DNA of 64,000 bases. Source: Dermacentor variabilis (lineage: Eukaryota; Arthropoda; Arachnida; Ixodida; Ixodidae). The position numbers and the translations under genes were made by a program. How positions within the stretch are numbered: the stretch's first letter is position 1; every line of letters starts with the position of its first letter. Location: positions 54,564,255 through 54,628,254 of the forward strand of contig NC_134576.1 in NCBI RefSeq assembly GCF_050947875.1, given 5' to 3'. Of this stretch, positions 22,736-33,927 are shown one piece after another. The notes under the pieces are model-generated. The model worked only from the letters and a program-made list of their open reading frames with translations, was not told where the DNA came from and did not search any database.

Positions 22736-23400
22736 TGTGACTGCAGCGCCGCTAGTTCCAGCGACCACCGCGCGGGACAGGTTTTCTGGCGGAGCTGTAA
22801 AATTGAGTTGGTTCTAGTAACGTCGCCCGAGGGAGCTAACCTTGCGCGTAGTAGCGCAGGCGTCCTAGCGTAGAAGCACGTGGTGGCCGACATCGCATGT
22901 GCAGTGGAGAAGGAGAAGAGTGCACGTCGGCAGAGGCAAACGGAACTGAGAAGAGGAGCAGGGAAGAGCGCGTTGGCTTGGTCGGACGTCAACACTCGGA
23001 CGGCGAGCAACTGCGGCAGGGACCCGGTCGAGCGCCAACGCCCGAGGGGCCCTCGACGTGACACGTCGCCCGCTCACGTCAGCCAGCAGACGCACAACAG
23101 TCTGCGAGACCTCGCCTGCCGTCTATTCTCGAACAAGCCTTCGAGTGACGCCGCCACGTGGGCTTCGCGGAGCGCAAAATAGTGAGCGTGCTGCCCTCGT
23201 ACAAACGCTGTGTGGGGACGCATCGTATTCCTTTCGCATGGCCAATGCTTTGTGTTCTTGTGATTGTCTTTCAATATACGTTTGTGTGCCGTGCTTGTCG
23301 CCGTTGCTTCCTTGCTGCCGCCTGAGCGTTCGCTGACTCCCACCACTAAGCGTGCTCTCCGAACTAAATTATAACAGTGGTGTCCACGACGGAGACTTTC
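22736..23400 (+). repeat. LTR-like sequence (left), followed by a primer-binding-type site
   Basis: About 0.65 kb, homologous to 41028-41655 in the same orientation. Shared blocks include GCAGACGCACAACAGTC, GACGCCGCCACGTGG and TTGTTCTTGTGATTGTC-like sequence. It ends CTAAATTATAACA followed at once by GTGGTGTCCACGACGGAGAC, the layout of an LTR end and primer-binding site. Terminal positions are approximate. Confidence 0.6.
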
Positions 23401-24360
23401 GCTCTGCTTTAAATAGGAGGTCGAAGCTGCGCGGTCAGCGATTGTAGCTGAGGGGCTGCACAGAAGATGGTAATGGAGATCGGGACGGTTCGTCAAAGCC
23501 GTTTAGAAGCTTGGTTTGAAGGCGCGGAGCCTAAAGCATGGACAGTTGAAAAGCAAGAAAAACACGTGAAAGAAAAAAGCGCGAGCACGCGAAGTTCAAC
23601 GCAAGGCGCTTGATGCCCAACGGAAAGCGCGTCACATTGAAACACGAAGGCTCGTATCGGAACGTTATGCATGTGATCGGCTGCAACGTGCAGGCTCGAG
23701 TTAGAGCTTGTTTCCTTGAACCGTGAGATGCGTTGGAAAGAAATTCTCGCGAGATTAGTTTCCGGGGCTGAAACCAGATGTCTGTGGTGATGGCGCGATG
23801 TGTAGTGCGAGACGCACTTGGAGAACACGCAACTTGTTCTCGCACGCGTTCACATGGAACATATGAGAACGAGGAAGGACTTTGAGTGGCCCGTGGTGTT
23901 CATGAATGAGAACAAGTCTTTTGGCTAGCTTTCCCGCGAAGGAGGAAATTATTTAGGTTAAAGGCAAAGATAACGTATGCCCCTTAACTATAAATCGCAA
24001 GATGCGACATACGGGCGGGAAGCTTCATTGTTGGGATGAAGATACCTAATTTTCTAAAGGTGATTTTTACCTTTTTTGGGCCTGACAGCGCAACGGTCAC
24101 AAATTGTTCTGGTCGGCTTGATCACTAGACTACTTCAACACAAAGTAATTGCGATAACCCGTGCTGTACTTAGCCCGATTCCGTTTCTGATAGCGCGTCA
24201 CCACTAGTGCATGACTCGTCATAAACCGTGACGATAGCCAACGGCACCCCTGTATATGTTCTCATGTATTTCACCAAATAAACCAGTTTTGCAGCAGTAG
24301 TTGATTTCGCCCGCATAACACACAGCGGTGGCTACATGGTCAAACCCGCGCTTCGGCACG
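23401..24360 (+). pseudogene. Remnant of an LTR-retroelement leader and gag-like start
   Basis: From ATG at 23466 a 49-codon frame is followed, after a frameshift, by a charged coiled-coil-like stretch (VQRKALDAQRKARHIETRRL...ERYACDRLQ) with stops after it. That is the character of arthropod retroelement gag N-termini. Around 24184-24330 it turns into a module also found at 39890-39980 (GTCACCAC...TCGTCATAAACC). No pol domain is visible, so the element is a short remnant. Confidence 0.4.
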
Positions 24361-24432
24361 GAATGGCAGCGACACGAGGCCTGTTCACGGCTTCACCGGC
24401 GAATTCTAAACCTCACCGGTGACCCGCCGTGA

Positions 24433-24910
24433 TTCATTATTTATTTATTTATTTACAGCATACTGCAGGCCGTGTGGCCCAAGCAGGAGGGACATGGTAA
24501 CAAATAAAAGTACATGTATAAAAGGCAGAATTGCAAAAAATATAAAATTCAAGAAATGAAACAATACAACACGAAACAGCAATGTTAGTTAGGAAATACT
24601 AATAATATGAGTTTGAATTGATTCAGGTGAGTTCAGATGATGGAAAGGGATGAGGTTCCATTCTTCTATGGTTCGAGGAAAGAATGAAAATTCAAAGAGG
24701 TTTGTCCTGGCAACGTAGGGGGAGAGAGCGAGGGGGTGGGAATGACGGGTTTGCCTGGATGCGGAAAGTGTTATGTATGGACTAGGATCTAAAGAAAGTT
24801 TACGGTTTATCAAGGAGTAGAGGAACTGCAGGCGTATTATTTTTCGCCTCGTTTGAAGGGTGTGAAAGCCATTTGTCCGCAGTAATTCAGAAACAGACTC
24901 TTCTCGGCCG
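24433..24910 (-). mobile_element. Non-LTR retrotransposon 3' end with (AAAT)n tail
   Basis: The minus strand encodes FHTLQTRRKIIRLQFLYSLI, then LSASRQTRHSHPLALSPYVA and RTNLFEFSFFPRTIEEWNLI, the conserved C-terminus (R.N.FKFSFFPRTI.EWN) of LINE polyproteins such as CR1- or I-like elements. About 320 bp remain open. The 3' end is (AAAT)n, seen as TTTATTTATTTATTTA at about 24440-24455. The clade is not resolved. Confidence 0.8.
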
Positions 24911-25182
24911 TATTAGTGGCTTTGGTGTTAATGTATGAAGTCCGAGATCGCGGGGTCAAATTCCGACCTTGTCGGCCGCATCGAGATGGGGGGTGAAGTG
25001 CGAAAACGCCCATTTACCGTCAGGCACGTACGCCGGATTTTTTTTCGGGGGGGGGGGGATCAACCCAAGGTAACTTTTTATGCGAATGAGGGGGAGGGTG
25101 CTTTTAGTAGTACAAATGTGAATAATCCCACGATTCGCCATAAATACCAGTAAACCCGCAAAAGAGAATTGAAATAACGCGC

Positions 25183-25206
25183 ATCTCACAGGTACGCCTG
25201 TGAGAT
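25183..25206. repeat. 10-bp perfect inverted repeat, 4-nt loop
   Basis: ATCTCACAGG-TACG-CCTGTGAGAT. No poly-T run follows, so it is not called as a terminator or RNA gene. Confidence 0.85.
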
Positions 25207-25973
25207 ACGCCTCTTCTTTACATGGCAAACAGCGAACCACATCAAATGGACTCGCGCATGAAAGATGGACAGGAAGAACCTTGCCAAGAACAAGTTAACA
25301 AGCGAAAGCGGAAAATAAAGATTTCTAGTAGCGTTTTTTGAATTAGCTCTCGAAAAATTACAGAGAAATGAATTTTTTGCAATAATCACAGTTCTTTTGG
25401 ATCCCTCGTTTACTGCTCTACCAAGTGCAAAAACCGACTCGTGTTGCTATTTGGGAAGTTACGTAACGATGCGTGGTCACGAGTCCCGTAAAACCGCGTA
25501 GAGAGCAGGACGCTGCGGTTCTAGACATACTGCGCCCACAACGGAAGGTTAGAAAAACACCCCCATTAACACAACAGGGAAGTGGCTACGTCAGGCGGCT
25601 CGATTGATAGCTGTAGAAGCGTCATTCAAAACACACGGAATTATTCTCCACATCCGGCGGCGTTTTTCCTGCTTTCTTTTTAAATAAAAAGGTGTTGATT
25701 AATAAATATTTTTACAAACAGTTTTCGCTTTTCCTCTCTGTTTGGCTGTCACCTTGGCTTTCTCCCTTATTAGATTGCTTAATTTCTCATCTCCTTGCGA
25801 CTCTTGTTTCCAGTTGCCAATTTTGCTCGAAAAGTGCTGTACAATTAGGGAAAAACCAGACGAGGTAACGGGTGACAGTAATATTGCTTATGGTTTGAAC
25901 TGTGATTGCAATGTCTGAAGTTGGACACTGTTTCACAATATTTTATTTTCCACCTTATCTAACAGATATCGCG

Positions 25974-25975
<2 letters not shown>

Positions 25976-26036
<61 letters not shown>
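25976..26036. repeat. (AT)n microsatellite
   Basis: About 30 uninterrupted TA/AT units. Confidence 0.97.
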
Positions 26037-26040
<4 letters not shown>

Positions 26041-26529
26041 CCAGCGTCGCGGCGAGCCGTCACTCGAGGAAATAATGCAGCAAAAGGAAAAGTTAAACGC
26101 AATTGTTTTCTCCAGCCACAACTCGTTCCACACGCATACAGACCAGCTGACTATGAAGCGAATCACTTTCCTGGCCCCTGGATCAGTCTAAACAAAGAAG
26201 GTTGAACTAACGAAGCAACATCGTTGCGCGTGATAGTTGAATAGATGGTGAAATAAAAATTGTGTTGGGCATTATAAATAATATACTATAATTAAAACAA
26301 TAAACTACGCCCTGCCTGCTGCAATAGATGGTGACAACTGAATTGATCTTGAGTTAATCGCGCGTGCACCGAATCGGTGAGAAAATGGCCTCCACACCCC
26401 AGAAGATGCCGATAACTACCGCCATCCAGAAGGAGTGACAAAATTGACAACTATTCTACTCTGTGAAGATGAAATGGCAGCGAAAGCTGACAGTCAAAGC
26501 TCTCAAACGAAAAGCAAAGTGTTTCACAT

Positions 26530-26770
26530 CCGCTGCGGGTCGGCCTGAGGATAGCGCAATATCGGGCCGACCTGTGGCAAAGGTGAAGCAGGCGTTAAGC
26601 ACTGCCCATACGTGGGCCGCTCCCGAAGATAGTGCAACACCGGGCCGACCCCCGGCGGAGGTGAAGCAGGCATTAACTCCCCATCCGTAGGCCGATCACG
26701 AAGAGATATTGCAATACCGGGCCCACCGGCGCCGGAGGTGAAGCAGGCGTTATGCGCTCCTCATACGTGG
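26530..26770 (+). repeat. Degenerate tandem repeat, about 90-bp unit, three copies
   Basis: GGTGAAGCAGGCGTTA-type and CGGGCCGACC-type words recur at spacings of about 85-90 bp (around 26560-26600, 26640-26675 and 26715-26750). The encoded frame at 26463-26690 reads as a repeat of DSA...GRP.AEVKQAL, but I see no gene. Confidence 0.55.
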
Positions 26771-27104
26771 GCCCATCCCGAACATTCCGAAGGCCGCGTT
26801 ATAGGTTCCCGAGTCCACAGGGGTGTGTGCCATTGATCTTGGACCCTTTTTGCACTATCACCAGAATCGGCCCACATGATGATTTTTTTCTGTTAAGAGA
26901 CGCCGAAAAGAACCTACGGAAGTTAGTCATACACAGCTTTCGCTGTAAAAGGCAGCAAAATGTCGACCACCGAGTAGATTGATTTGTCGGCGCTTTATGA
27001 ATGTGTGTGAGGGTGGTGGTGGGGTCGGATAGGGGGCGGGGGGGAGGGGTGTGTCGTTTAATTTCGAAGGAGGGGCCGGAGCCCCCCCGGGCCCCCCCCC
27101 CCCT

Positions 27105-27245
27105 GGGTACGTGCCTGTTGACCGTGCATTCTGTGCACACTAATGAACCCCAGGTGGTCGAAATTATTCCGCTGTCCCACATTACGGCGTGCCTCCTAAT
27201 CAGATAGCGGTTTCGGCACTGAAAACCACCGAATTTAATTTTTAA
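27105..27245 (+). mobile_element. Degenerate Ruka-related SINE fragment
   Basis: GAACCCCAGGTGGTCGAAAT, GGCGTGCCTCCTAATCAGAT and GCGGTTTCGGCACTGAAAAC are diverged body and tail segments. It abuts the left end of the outer Ty3/gypsy remnant. Confidence 0.75.
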
Positions 27246-28640
27246 CCTGACAGGTGACTTTTCATGGGAAGAATACGTGAAGGGGATCGAGCTATGCTGC
27301 GCAACGGACATGCTGAAGGAGGACACCGGCAAAAGGGCAGCACTGCTTAGCTGCTGTGGGGAAAGAACATTCCCTGTTAGTAAGCCTCGTCAAGCCTCGA
27401 TGACCACCGAACGTGGACTGTAACGTCATCATTGACGCCGTGTAGAAGCACGTCAATCCGAAGACATCGGAACTATATTTCAAGTACCTATTCTCAAAGA
27501 GAGACCAAAGAAATGGCTAATCTGTCACTGACTTCGTCACTACCTTGCGCAAGCTGGCCGAGAACTGCAGCTTTGATGAAAGACGTTATATGGAGAGATA
27601 CCACGTGATAGATTGGTTTTTGGCTTGCTCCACAACGTCGTGGAGCAACGACTGTTTGAAGAAAGAACAATTTGACGACGTTCATGGTGGCCTACGAGTT
27701 GGCACAGACACCGGAAGCAACTGCAAGAGAACTAGCAATAGGCAAGCGTCGACATGAAGTTCCCGTCATGATGGCGAAAGTCTACATACAACCTAAGAAA
27801 AACCCAAAATGAAATCAAGGTGAAGGTGCATCAAGTACTCGTGTAGAACGGCGTTGTTTTCGATGCCTCGGGGAATATGCTGCATATCGCTGTGATTTCT
27901 AGAACGAAATGTTTTAGCTGTTCGAGAAAAGGGCACCTTGCTAAAGTGGTGCTGTAGGCAAAAAAGCGACCAAGCTCCGCATCAGGTCGACGATTCCAAC
28001 TGCCTGGTGCATAGTGAGTATGACGACTTACTTGTAATCATTTGTTATCAGTCAAGTTGCCGCTTGTTGTCCTAAGTTTGTTATCACCATGATCATTGAT
28101 GGTCAAAACGTACCCATGGGAGTAGCTTCAGGAGCCATCCAGGTCTATCATAAGCCACAAAGACTTTCAGGAACTGAAAGAAGCAAAGAGCAGCACACTG
28201 AAAGAGCCTGATGCAAAACTGGTAACCTGCACAGTAGAAGCGCTAAGCGTAATTGCGAAAGCGATGGTGCCAGTCATATTCAATGGGGAAATTTTTCAAC
28301 AGCCCCTATGAGTAGTTAGAAATAGCGGCAGCGCTCTGCTCAGCCGTGACTCGTTCAGACCAGTGAAGAGTGAGCTAACGGGTCTTCACAACGTAAGCGA
28401 GAACCCAGAAGCTGCCACGGCAAGATTTGCTAAAGTGTTTGGCGAGTCTCTTCCGAGTGCTGCAATTTCCGTCGGTTCACATTGAACTCAAGCGAGAGGC
28501 ACAGCTGCAATTTTCGAAGTGTCACAGCGTTCCTTTCGTAATAAAGGACGATGTCATTGCGGAGTTGAACAAGCTGGAACTTCAGAGAATTCTGGAACCA
28601 ACTCAGTACTCAGAGTGGGCTACTCCTATCTTTTGTCATC
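27246..28640 (+). pseudogene. Outer (older) Ty3/gypsy element, left part: gag to start of RT
   Basis: The sequence encodes, with many stops and frameshifts, a gag region (GDFSWEEYVKGIEL at about 27250) homologous to that of the inner copy (SSWDDYVERIELGCAANKL), a protease-like region near 28060-28300, and the start of RT (28427-28640: HIELKREAQLQFSKCHSVPF, then LEPTQYSEWATPI). It stops exactly where the inner element begins. The frame resumes at 32810. No left LTR was found. Ruka-like sequence abuts the left edge. Confidence 0.75.
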
Positions 28641-28812
28641 TATGATAACAGAGTGATGTCACTGAGTTGGCTATCTGTTGCGCACGTCTTGCGTGTTTAA
28701 ACCCATCGCACGTGTGCCGATAAGCGATGCACCGTGCCTACATAAACCCTTGTTTTGTGTGCGATAAACAAATCTTGTAAAAGCTGCGGCTGCTTCCACA
28801 TCGGTTATTACA
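28641..28812 (+). repeat. Left LTR of the inner Ty3/gypsy element
   Basis: Starts TATGATAACAGAGTGATG (the right LTR starts TGTGATAACAGAGTGATG, so the canonical TG is mutated here) and ends CATCGGTTATTACA. It contains GCCTACATAAACCC and a polyadenylation-like stretch near GATAAACAAATC. Confidence 0.88.
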
Positions 28813-28831
28813 GTGGCGACGAGGCAAGGCT

Positions 28832-29560
28832 GTGCCAGTGCGGGGAGGGCGTTGCCGGCAAGATGGCTTTTATATCGGCGAATTTCACCTAAATGGTAAC
28901 TCATCATGGGATGATTACGTCGAGCGTATAGAGCTAGGCTGCGCTGCTAACAAGCTCACGGAAGACGCCGACAAGAGGGCAGTATTGCTGAGCTTCTGTG
29001 GGGAGGACACATACTCCCTGATAGCTACCCTCTTAAAGCTTCTCCAACCACCAAACGTTGACTACCAGTCCATCGTAAACGCCGTGAAGGACCACATCAA
29101 CCCGAAGCCATCCGAGATGTATTCAAGGTACGTGTTCCCGAAGCGTGATTAGCACGACGGCGAATCTGTCGCAGACAACGTTACAGATTTACGTAAGCTA
29201 GCCGAGAGCAGTGTGTGCGGCAACGTTTGTTGGCCGAGGAAGACCTGAACTTTAAGGCGGCCTACAGTCTTCCAGTCAGAGCAGAGGCTGCTGCAAAACA
29301 TCAAAGTGTTACGGGTGGCCTGCGGCAGCAGGTCCCAGATTTGACAGCCAAAGTGGACAGACAACGCATGAAGCAGCATGAGATTGGGCAAGATGAAAAA
29401 ACTACACGCGAGCATTTGGAACGGCAGTGTTTCCGGTGCTTGGGCAACCACGCTGCATAGCGTGGCAGGTTTATAACCACAGTATGCTTCAAGTGGGTCC
29501 GGGAAAGGACACTTGGCCAAAGCGTGTCGCAAGAAACAAAGAGGTGAGGTTAACTACCAG
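28832..29560 (+). pseudogene. Inner Ty3/gypsy: gag remnant
   Basis: The 106-codon frame at 28832-29152 covers a gag matrix/capsid-like segment (SSWDDYVERIELGCAANKLT ... AVLLSFCGEDTYSLIATLL) and ends in a stop. Frame-shifted gag continues to about 29460. A broken zinc-knuckle region (CFRCLGNHAA, stop, then a second half in another frame) follows to about 29540. Confidence 0.72.
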
Positions 29561-29631
29561 TTGGAAAATATTCCAAATTCTATGCAAACTGAGTATGATG
29601 ACATGCTAAATATCAGTCACGTGTCTAGCAG

Positions 29632-29900
29632 TTGCCTCGTGTTTATGGTGACCTATGCATAGGCGGTGAAATAGTGCCCCTGGAAGTCGACTCGAGAGCA
29701 GCCGACTCGATTATCAGTCAAAATACCTTCAGCAAAGTTAAAGTGGCAAGGCACATTAAGCTTGAAGAAGCAGACACGAAGCTTTTAACTTGGACTAAGG
29801 AAGGATTGGACGTCGTTGGAAAAGCCACACTTCTGGTCAAATTCAAAGGACAAGACTTCAAGCTGCCGATACTCGCTGTAAGAAACGAAGTTCGCACGCT
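29632..29900 (+). pseudogene. Inner Ty3/gypsy: protease remnant
   Basis: A retropepsin-like segment (GGEIVPLEVDSRAADSIISQ ... LLVKFKGQDFKLPILAV). The active-site triplet expected as D-S/T-G reads D-S-R, which would inactivate the enzyme. Confidence 0.75.
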
Positions 29901-29939
29901 TTTTAGCGGTGGTTGGTGCAAGGTTCTGAACATTATGTC

Positions 29940-31350
29940 ACTTGGCGGCACAGCATCGAACAAAACGCAGAAACCCTTATGAAAAAGTTTCCGGATGTTT
30001 CTGGCGAAACATTTCCAGGCGCCGCTCTGCCACCGCTACACATCGAGCTTAAGCAGGACGCCAGGCCCAAGTTTATAAAATGCCGCAGCATTCCGTTCGC
30101 ACTCAAGGATGACGTCTTCACAGAACTGGACAAACACGAGCGTCATGGTGTCCTGCAACAGACGCAGTACTCCGGATTGGCCACCCCTGTGGTCATAGTC
30201 CGTAAGAAGGATGGGTCAGTAAGAATATGCGGCGATTATCGAAGTACATTCAACCAAGCGGCAAGGAACAACGTTTATCCTTTACCTAATACCAAGGAAC
30301 CTTTCGCAAAGTTGGAGAAAGGCCGTATTTCTCCTAAAATTGACTTGACGCAAGCGTACCAGCAACTTGCGGTTGATGACGCTTCAGCAGAAGGGCTCAC
30401 GATAAACACAGTAAAGGGCCTGTATAAAATGTGGCACTTGCCATTCGGAGTGTCGGTGGCACCCGGATTATTTCAAAGAACAATTGATACAGTGCTTGCA
30501 GGTCTATGCCAGGTAGCGGCATACCTCGACGGCATACTTGTGGTCAGCGAAACGGCAGAGAAACACCACGAAGTTCTCATGGAGGTTCTCAACCAACAAT
30601 CAAAAGCGGCACTGCGTATATACAAGGCGCCAAGTGCCAGTTCTTCAAAGAGAGCCTCGAGTACTTGGGACAACGGATAGATGCACATGGCATCTACGTG
30701 GTATCTACCCATCAAAGGCTAAAGTCTAGGCGATTCGCAGAGCACCTGCACCAAATAAGAAGGAGCTCCAAGCTTCTCTAGGTATGGTGAATTTTTACAA
30801 TCATTTCCTGAAGGCTCGGTCCGAAGTTCCCGAAGTGCTCTACCGCCTACTAGACAGCGACAGTACATGAAACTGGGGTGAAGAGCAGCAACTAGCTTTC
30901 GAAAGACTAAAGACGCTGCTGACGTCCAAGTCACTTTTAGAGAACTTCAATCCTGATGTACCCTTAATTTTGTCTTCTGACTCATCGCCCGTGGGTGTGG
31001 GAGCTGTATTAGCTCACAGCGATGCTCAAAGACGCGAGCAACCTGTTGCTTATGCGCCAAGAACACTTACTAAGGCGGAACATAATTACGCCCAGATTGA
31101 CCGCAAGGCTCTAGCGACTGTCTATGGCGTCCGTAAATTTCACCAGTACCTCTGTGGGCGAGAATTCCGCATCTTGACAGATCATAAGCCACTACTTGGT
31201 ATTATTCAACGAGGCAAGCAGGTTCCCATTGTTTTGTCACCGCGCGTGTTGCGATGGTCTTTGTTATCTGCTTCCGAATACTAACTGCAGTATAGAAGGA
31301 CGCAAGATCACGCAAATGCTGACTGTTTAAGCAGGCTACCGATACCCAGT
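29940..31350 (+). pseudogene. Inner Ty3/gypsy: reverse transcriptase and RNase H remnant
   Basis: The open segment 29913-30680 contains IPFALKDDVFTELDKHERHG, YSGLATPVVIVRKKDGS, the KIDLTQAYQQL motif and LPFGVSVAPGLFQRTI. The catalytic box reads AYLDGILVV, so the second Asp is Gly. After frameshifts, RNase H follows at about 30950-31284 (DSSPVGVGAVLAH, EQPVAYAPRTLTKAEHNYAQ, FRILTDHKPLL). Confidence 0.82.
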
Positions 31351-31386
31351 GACCGGCGGGACATCGAGCCTCCTGGCGACGTCCTT

Positions 31387-32504
31387 TTGTTGGAAGCTGT
31401 GGAATACCCTGCTGTGAGCGCAGCCGACATCTCATCAGCCATTCGGCGTGATCCTTGCCTGTCGCGTGTGAAGCAATGGGTCGCAACTGGCTGTCCAGAA
31501 CAAGGTGTACCCCCAGAATATGCTGCCTATCAAGTGAGGCGCGAAGAGTTGTCTCTTCACCGTGACTGCCTTCTGTGGGGTAACAGGGTCATACTGCCAG
31601 AAGAACTGAGAGAAAATGTGCTCGCCATTGTGCATGCAAATCATCTTGGCATAATGGTCATGAAAGCTCTGCCAAGGTCATATATGTGGTGGCCGAAGAT
31701 CGATGCTCAAATTGACGATTTCGTGCGTCATTGCAAACTCTGCCAAGAGAACAGGCAAGGCGAACCTAAAACGCCCGTGCATTCCTGAACAAAACTCGGA
31801 AGTCAATGGAGCAGAATTCACATAGATTTCGCAGGGCCCGTTAAGGGCGCTTTCTTTCTTGTTCTCGTGGACGTGCTATCAAACTGGGTAGAGATCGAGA
31901 TAATGCCATTGCTTCACTCCTCAGCTGTGATCGAAACCCTGCGAAGAATGTTTGCTTCGTGTGAATTGCCGGAGTTATTTCTGATAATGGCACAGCCTTC
32001 TCGAGCGAAGAAATGCAATCTTTCTTGAACAAAAATGGCATCTGCTACATGTACACTGCACCATACAATCTCGCAAGCAACGGAAGGGCTGAGCGCATGG
32101 TTCGCAAGCTAAAGTGTGCGCTCCGAAAGCAGAGGCAGGGAAGAGTAGCGTGTAATGTTTCTCGTTTTTCATTCAAGCAGCACTCCACGCCCCACTCGCA
32201 AGCCGGGAGGACGCCAGCAGAACTCTTGCTGGGCCGGAGATTCCGCTCTGTCTTGTCGAGACTACACCATGACGTGAAAGGCCCTGGATGTACCAAGCCG
32301 CCATCCTCGAGGGCGTTTGTATATGGTGACCCCTTTTATATGCGGAACTTCTCTCGTGATCCGAAGTGGCTGGCTGCACCAATACTGCGTCACTTGGGCC
32401 ACGTCATGTACAAAGTACAAATTTCGGATGATTCAGTACACCGACGTGATCGCAACCACGGGCGGAGAGCATGGGATGCTGTACCGATAGTCTATCACGC
32501 TTAG
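31387..32504 (+). pseudogene. Inner Ty3/gypsy: integrase remnant
   Basis: The HHCC zinc-binding domain is intact in 31387-31788 (HANHLGIMVMKALPRSYMWW ... VRHCKLCQEN). A stop or frameshift separates it from the core (HIDFAGPVKGAFFLVLVDVL near 31810). The last part, 32013-32504, includes NGRAERMVRKLK with the catalytic Glu and the C-terminal DPFYMRNF region. Confidence 0.8.
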
Positions 32505-32641
32505 CACTCCTTCAAGATTACAGCTACGCAAACTGCAGTGCAGAGATCGCCTATGCCAGAAGCTCCGCAAGCATGGCGTAGGTCTACTGTTGTACGTCGA
32601 CCAGTGCTTCGTTATGGCATTGACTACTAGGTGGGAAGGGA

Positions 32642-32809
32642 TGTGATAACAGAGTGATGTGACTGAATAGGCTATCTGGCGCGCAGGTCTTCCGTGTTTA
32701 AACCCATCCGACGTGCGCCGATAAGAGATACACCATGCCTACATAAACCCTTCTTTTGTGTGAAATAAATCTTGCAAAAGCCTCTGCTGCGTCCACATCG
32801 GTTATTACA
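32642..32809 (+). repeat. Right LTR of the inner Ty3/gypsy element
   Basis: Starts TGTGATAACAGAGTG, ends CATCGGTTATTACA, and has AATAAA at about 32764. By eye it shows many differences from the left LTR, so the insertion is not recent. Confidence 0.88.
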
Positions 32810-33895
32810 TCATCCGTAAGAACAGGTCACTTCGAATCAGTGGCGACTACCGAAGCATGGTCAATCAAGCGATAAAGAGCAGCATTTTCCCCTTACTCAC
32901 AAGCTAAGAACTGTCCGCAAAATTAGACAATGGTCTAATTTTTTGCTAAGCTCGACTTAGCGAAAGCTACCAACAACTTTCGCTTCATGATTCAGTGGAC
33001 ATTTTGACTATAAACACAGTTCGCACACTTCTCGAAGGATTATCGCAGGTGGCCCTATATCTGGATGAAACTTTCGCGGCAAGTGAAACTCCCAAAGAGC
33101 ATCACGGCATGCTCACAGAAGTCTTGAGATGATTTTCAAGAGCTTGGCTCCGTGATCAAGGTTCCAAATGCAAATTCTTCAAGGAAAGCCCGGAGAACTT
33201 TGGGCACAGGGCCGACGAACACAGCATCTACCCATCGAAGATGAAGGTCACTGTTGTCTATCTAATTCATGCTCAGACAAACAAGCACGAATTCCAGGCC
33301 TTTTTGGGCAAGCAGGAGAGATATTCTGTGCGAGTCCACCTAGGTTGATTGGCTGGGCTGGGATGCCCTTCCGCAGCAGCGAGACGCCACCGCCAATTAG
33401 CACTTCCGCAGCACACGAAATGGACATGTCCACTTGGTGGACTCTTAGAGAATACCTACCGTGAAGTTTCACAGTCGTTTATTTAAGCGTCGCTCAGAAG
33501 TGGCGAAAGTTTTGTATCGTTTACTTGACAACAGCACCGCATGAGACTTGAGCCAAGAGCACTCCTGAGCTTTCGCGAGCTTAAAGCAGTTACTAACGTC
33601 AGAATCCCTGCTAGTGCAGTTTAACCAGATCGCACCCTTAGTACTATCGTGCAATGCATCACCATGCGGTGGGAGTCGGAGCAGTATTAGCGCAACAGAA
33701 CATTGATGACAAAGAGCAACCCGTGGCGTATGCATCTAAAACGCTAACAAATACGGAAGGAAATTACGCTCAAATAGATAGCGAGGCGCCAGCCATTGAC
33801 TTCGGCGTTCGTCATTTTGATCAGTACTTGTCTAGAAGAAAATTTGCCGTTCTGACTGATCACAAACGGTTGCTTAGTATATTGCAGTAGTAGAA
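32810..33895 (+). pseudogene. Outer Ty3/gypsy element, right part: rest of RT and RNase H
   Basis: It resumes the RT interrupted at 28640 with IRKNRSLRISGDYRSMVNQA at about 32815. The catalytic box reads LYLDETF at about 33055-33075, the second Asp being Glu. RNase H is at 33654-33890 (VGVGAVLAQQ, EQPVAYASKTL, RRKFAVLTDHKRLLSILQ). It ends at a stop beside the LINE that starts at about 33900. Integrase and right LTR are missing. Confidence 0.78.
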
Positions 33896-33927
33896 ACAGG
33901 CTCCAACCATACTTTCGTCGGGCATGC

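Larger units (their letters stand above)
24911..27104. other. Sequence without supported gene
   Basis: Contains a G run at 25047-25059, the small hairpin and (AT)n tract listed separately, and at about 26530-26770 three loosely repeated units of about 90 bp (GGGCCGACC...GGTGAAGCAGGC). 27010-27110 is extremely G/C-run rich. Confidence 0.4.
28641..32809 (+). mobile_element. Inner Ty3/gypsy element with paired short LTRs and 5-bp target duplication
   Basis: A complete-length (4.17 kb) but inactive copy. LTRs are about 170 bp (28641-28812 and 32642-32809), and the flanking duplication TCATC is at 28636-28640 and 32810-32814. The order is LTR, gag, zinc knuckle, protease, RT, RNase H, integrase, LTR, the Ty3/gypsy order. 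TGGCGAC follows the left LTR as a primer-binding-type site. Stops and frameshifts separate the domains. Confidence 0.88.

Noticed and set aside
26530..26770. Repeat array as CRISPR-like
   Set aside because: Only three diverged units, coding-like, in an animal genome. An ordinary tandem repeat.
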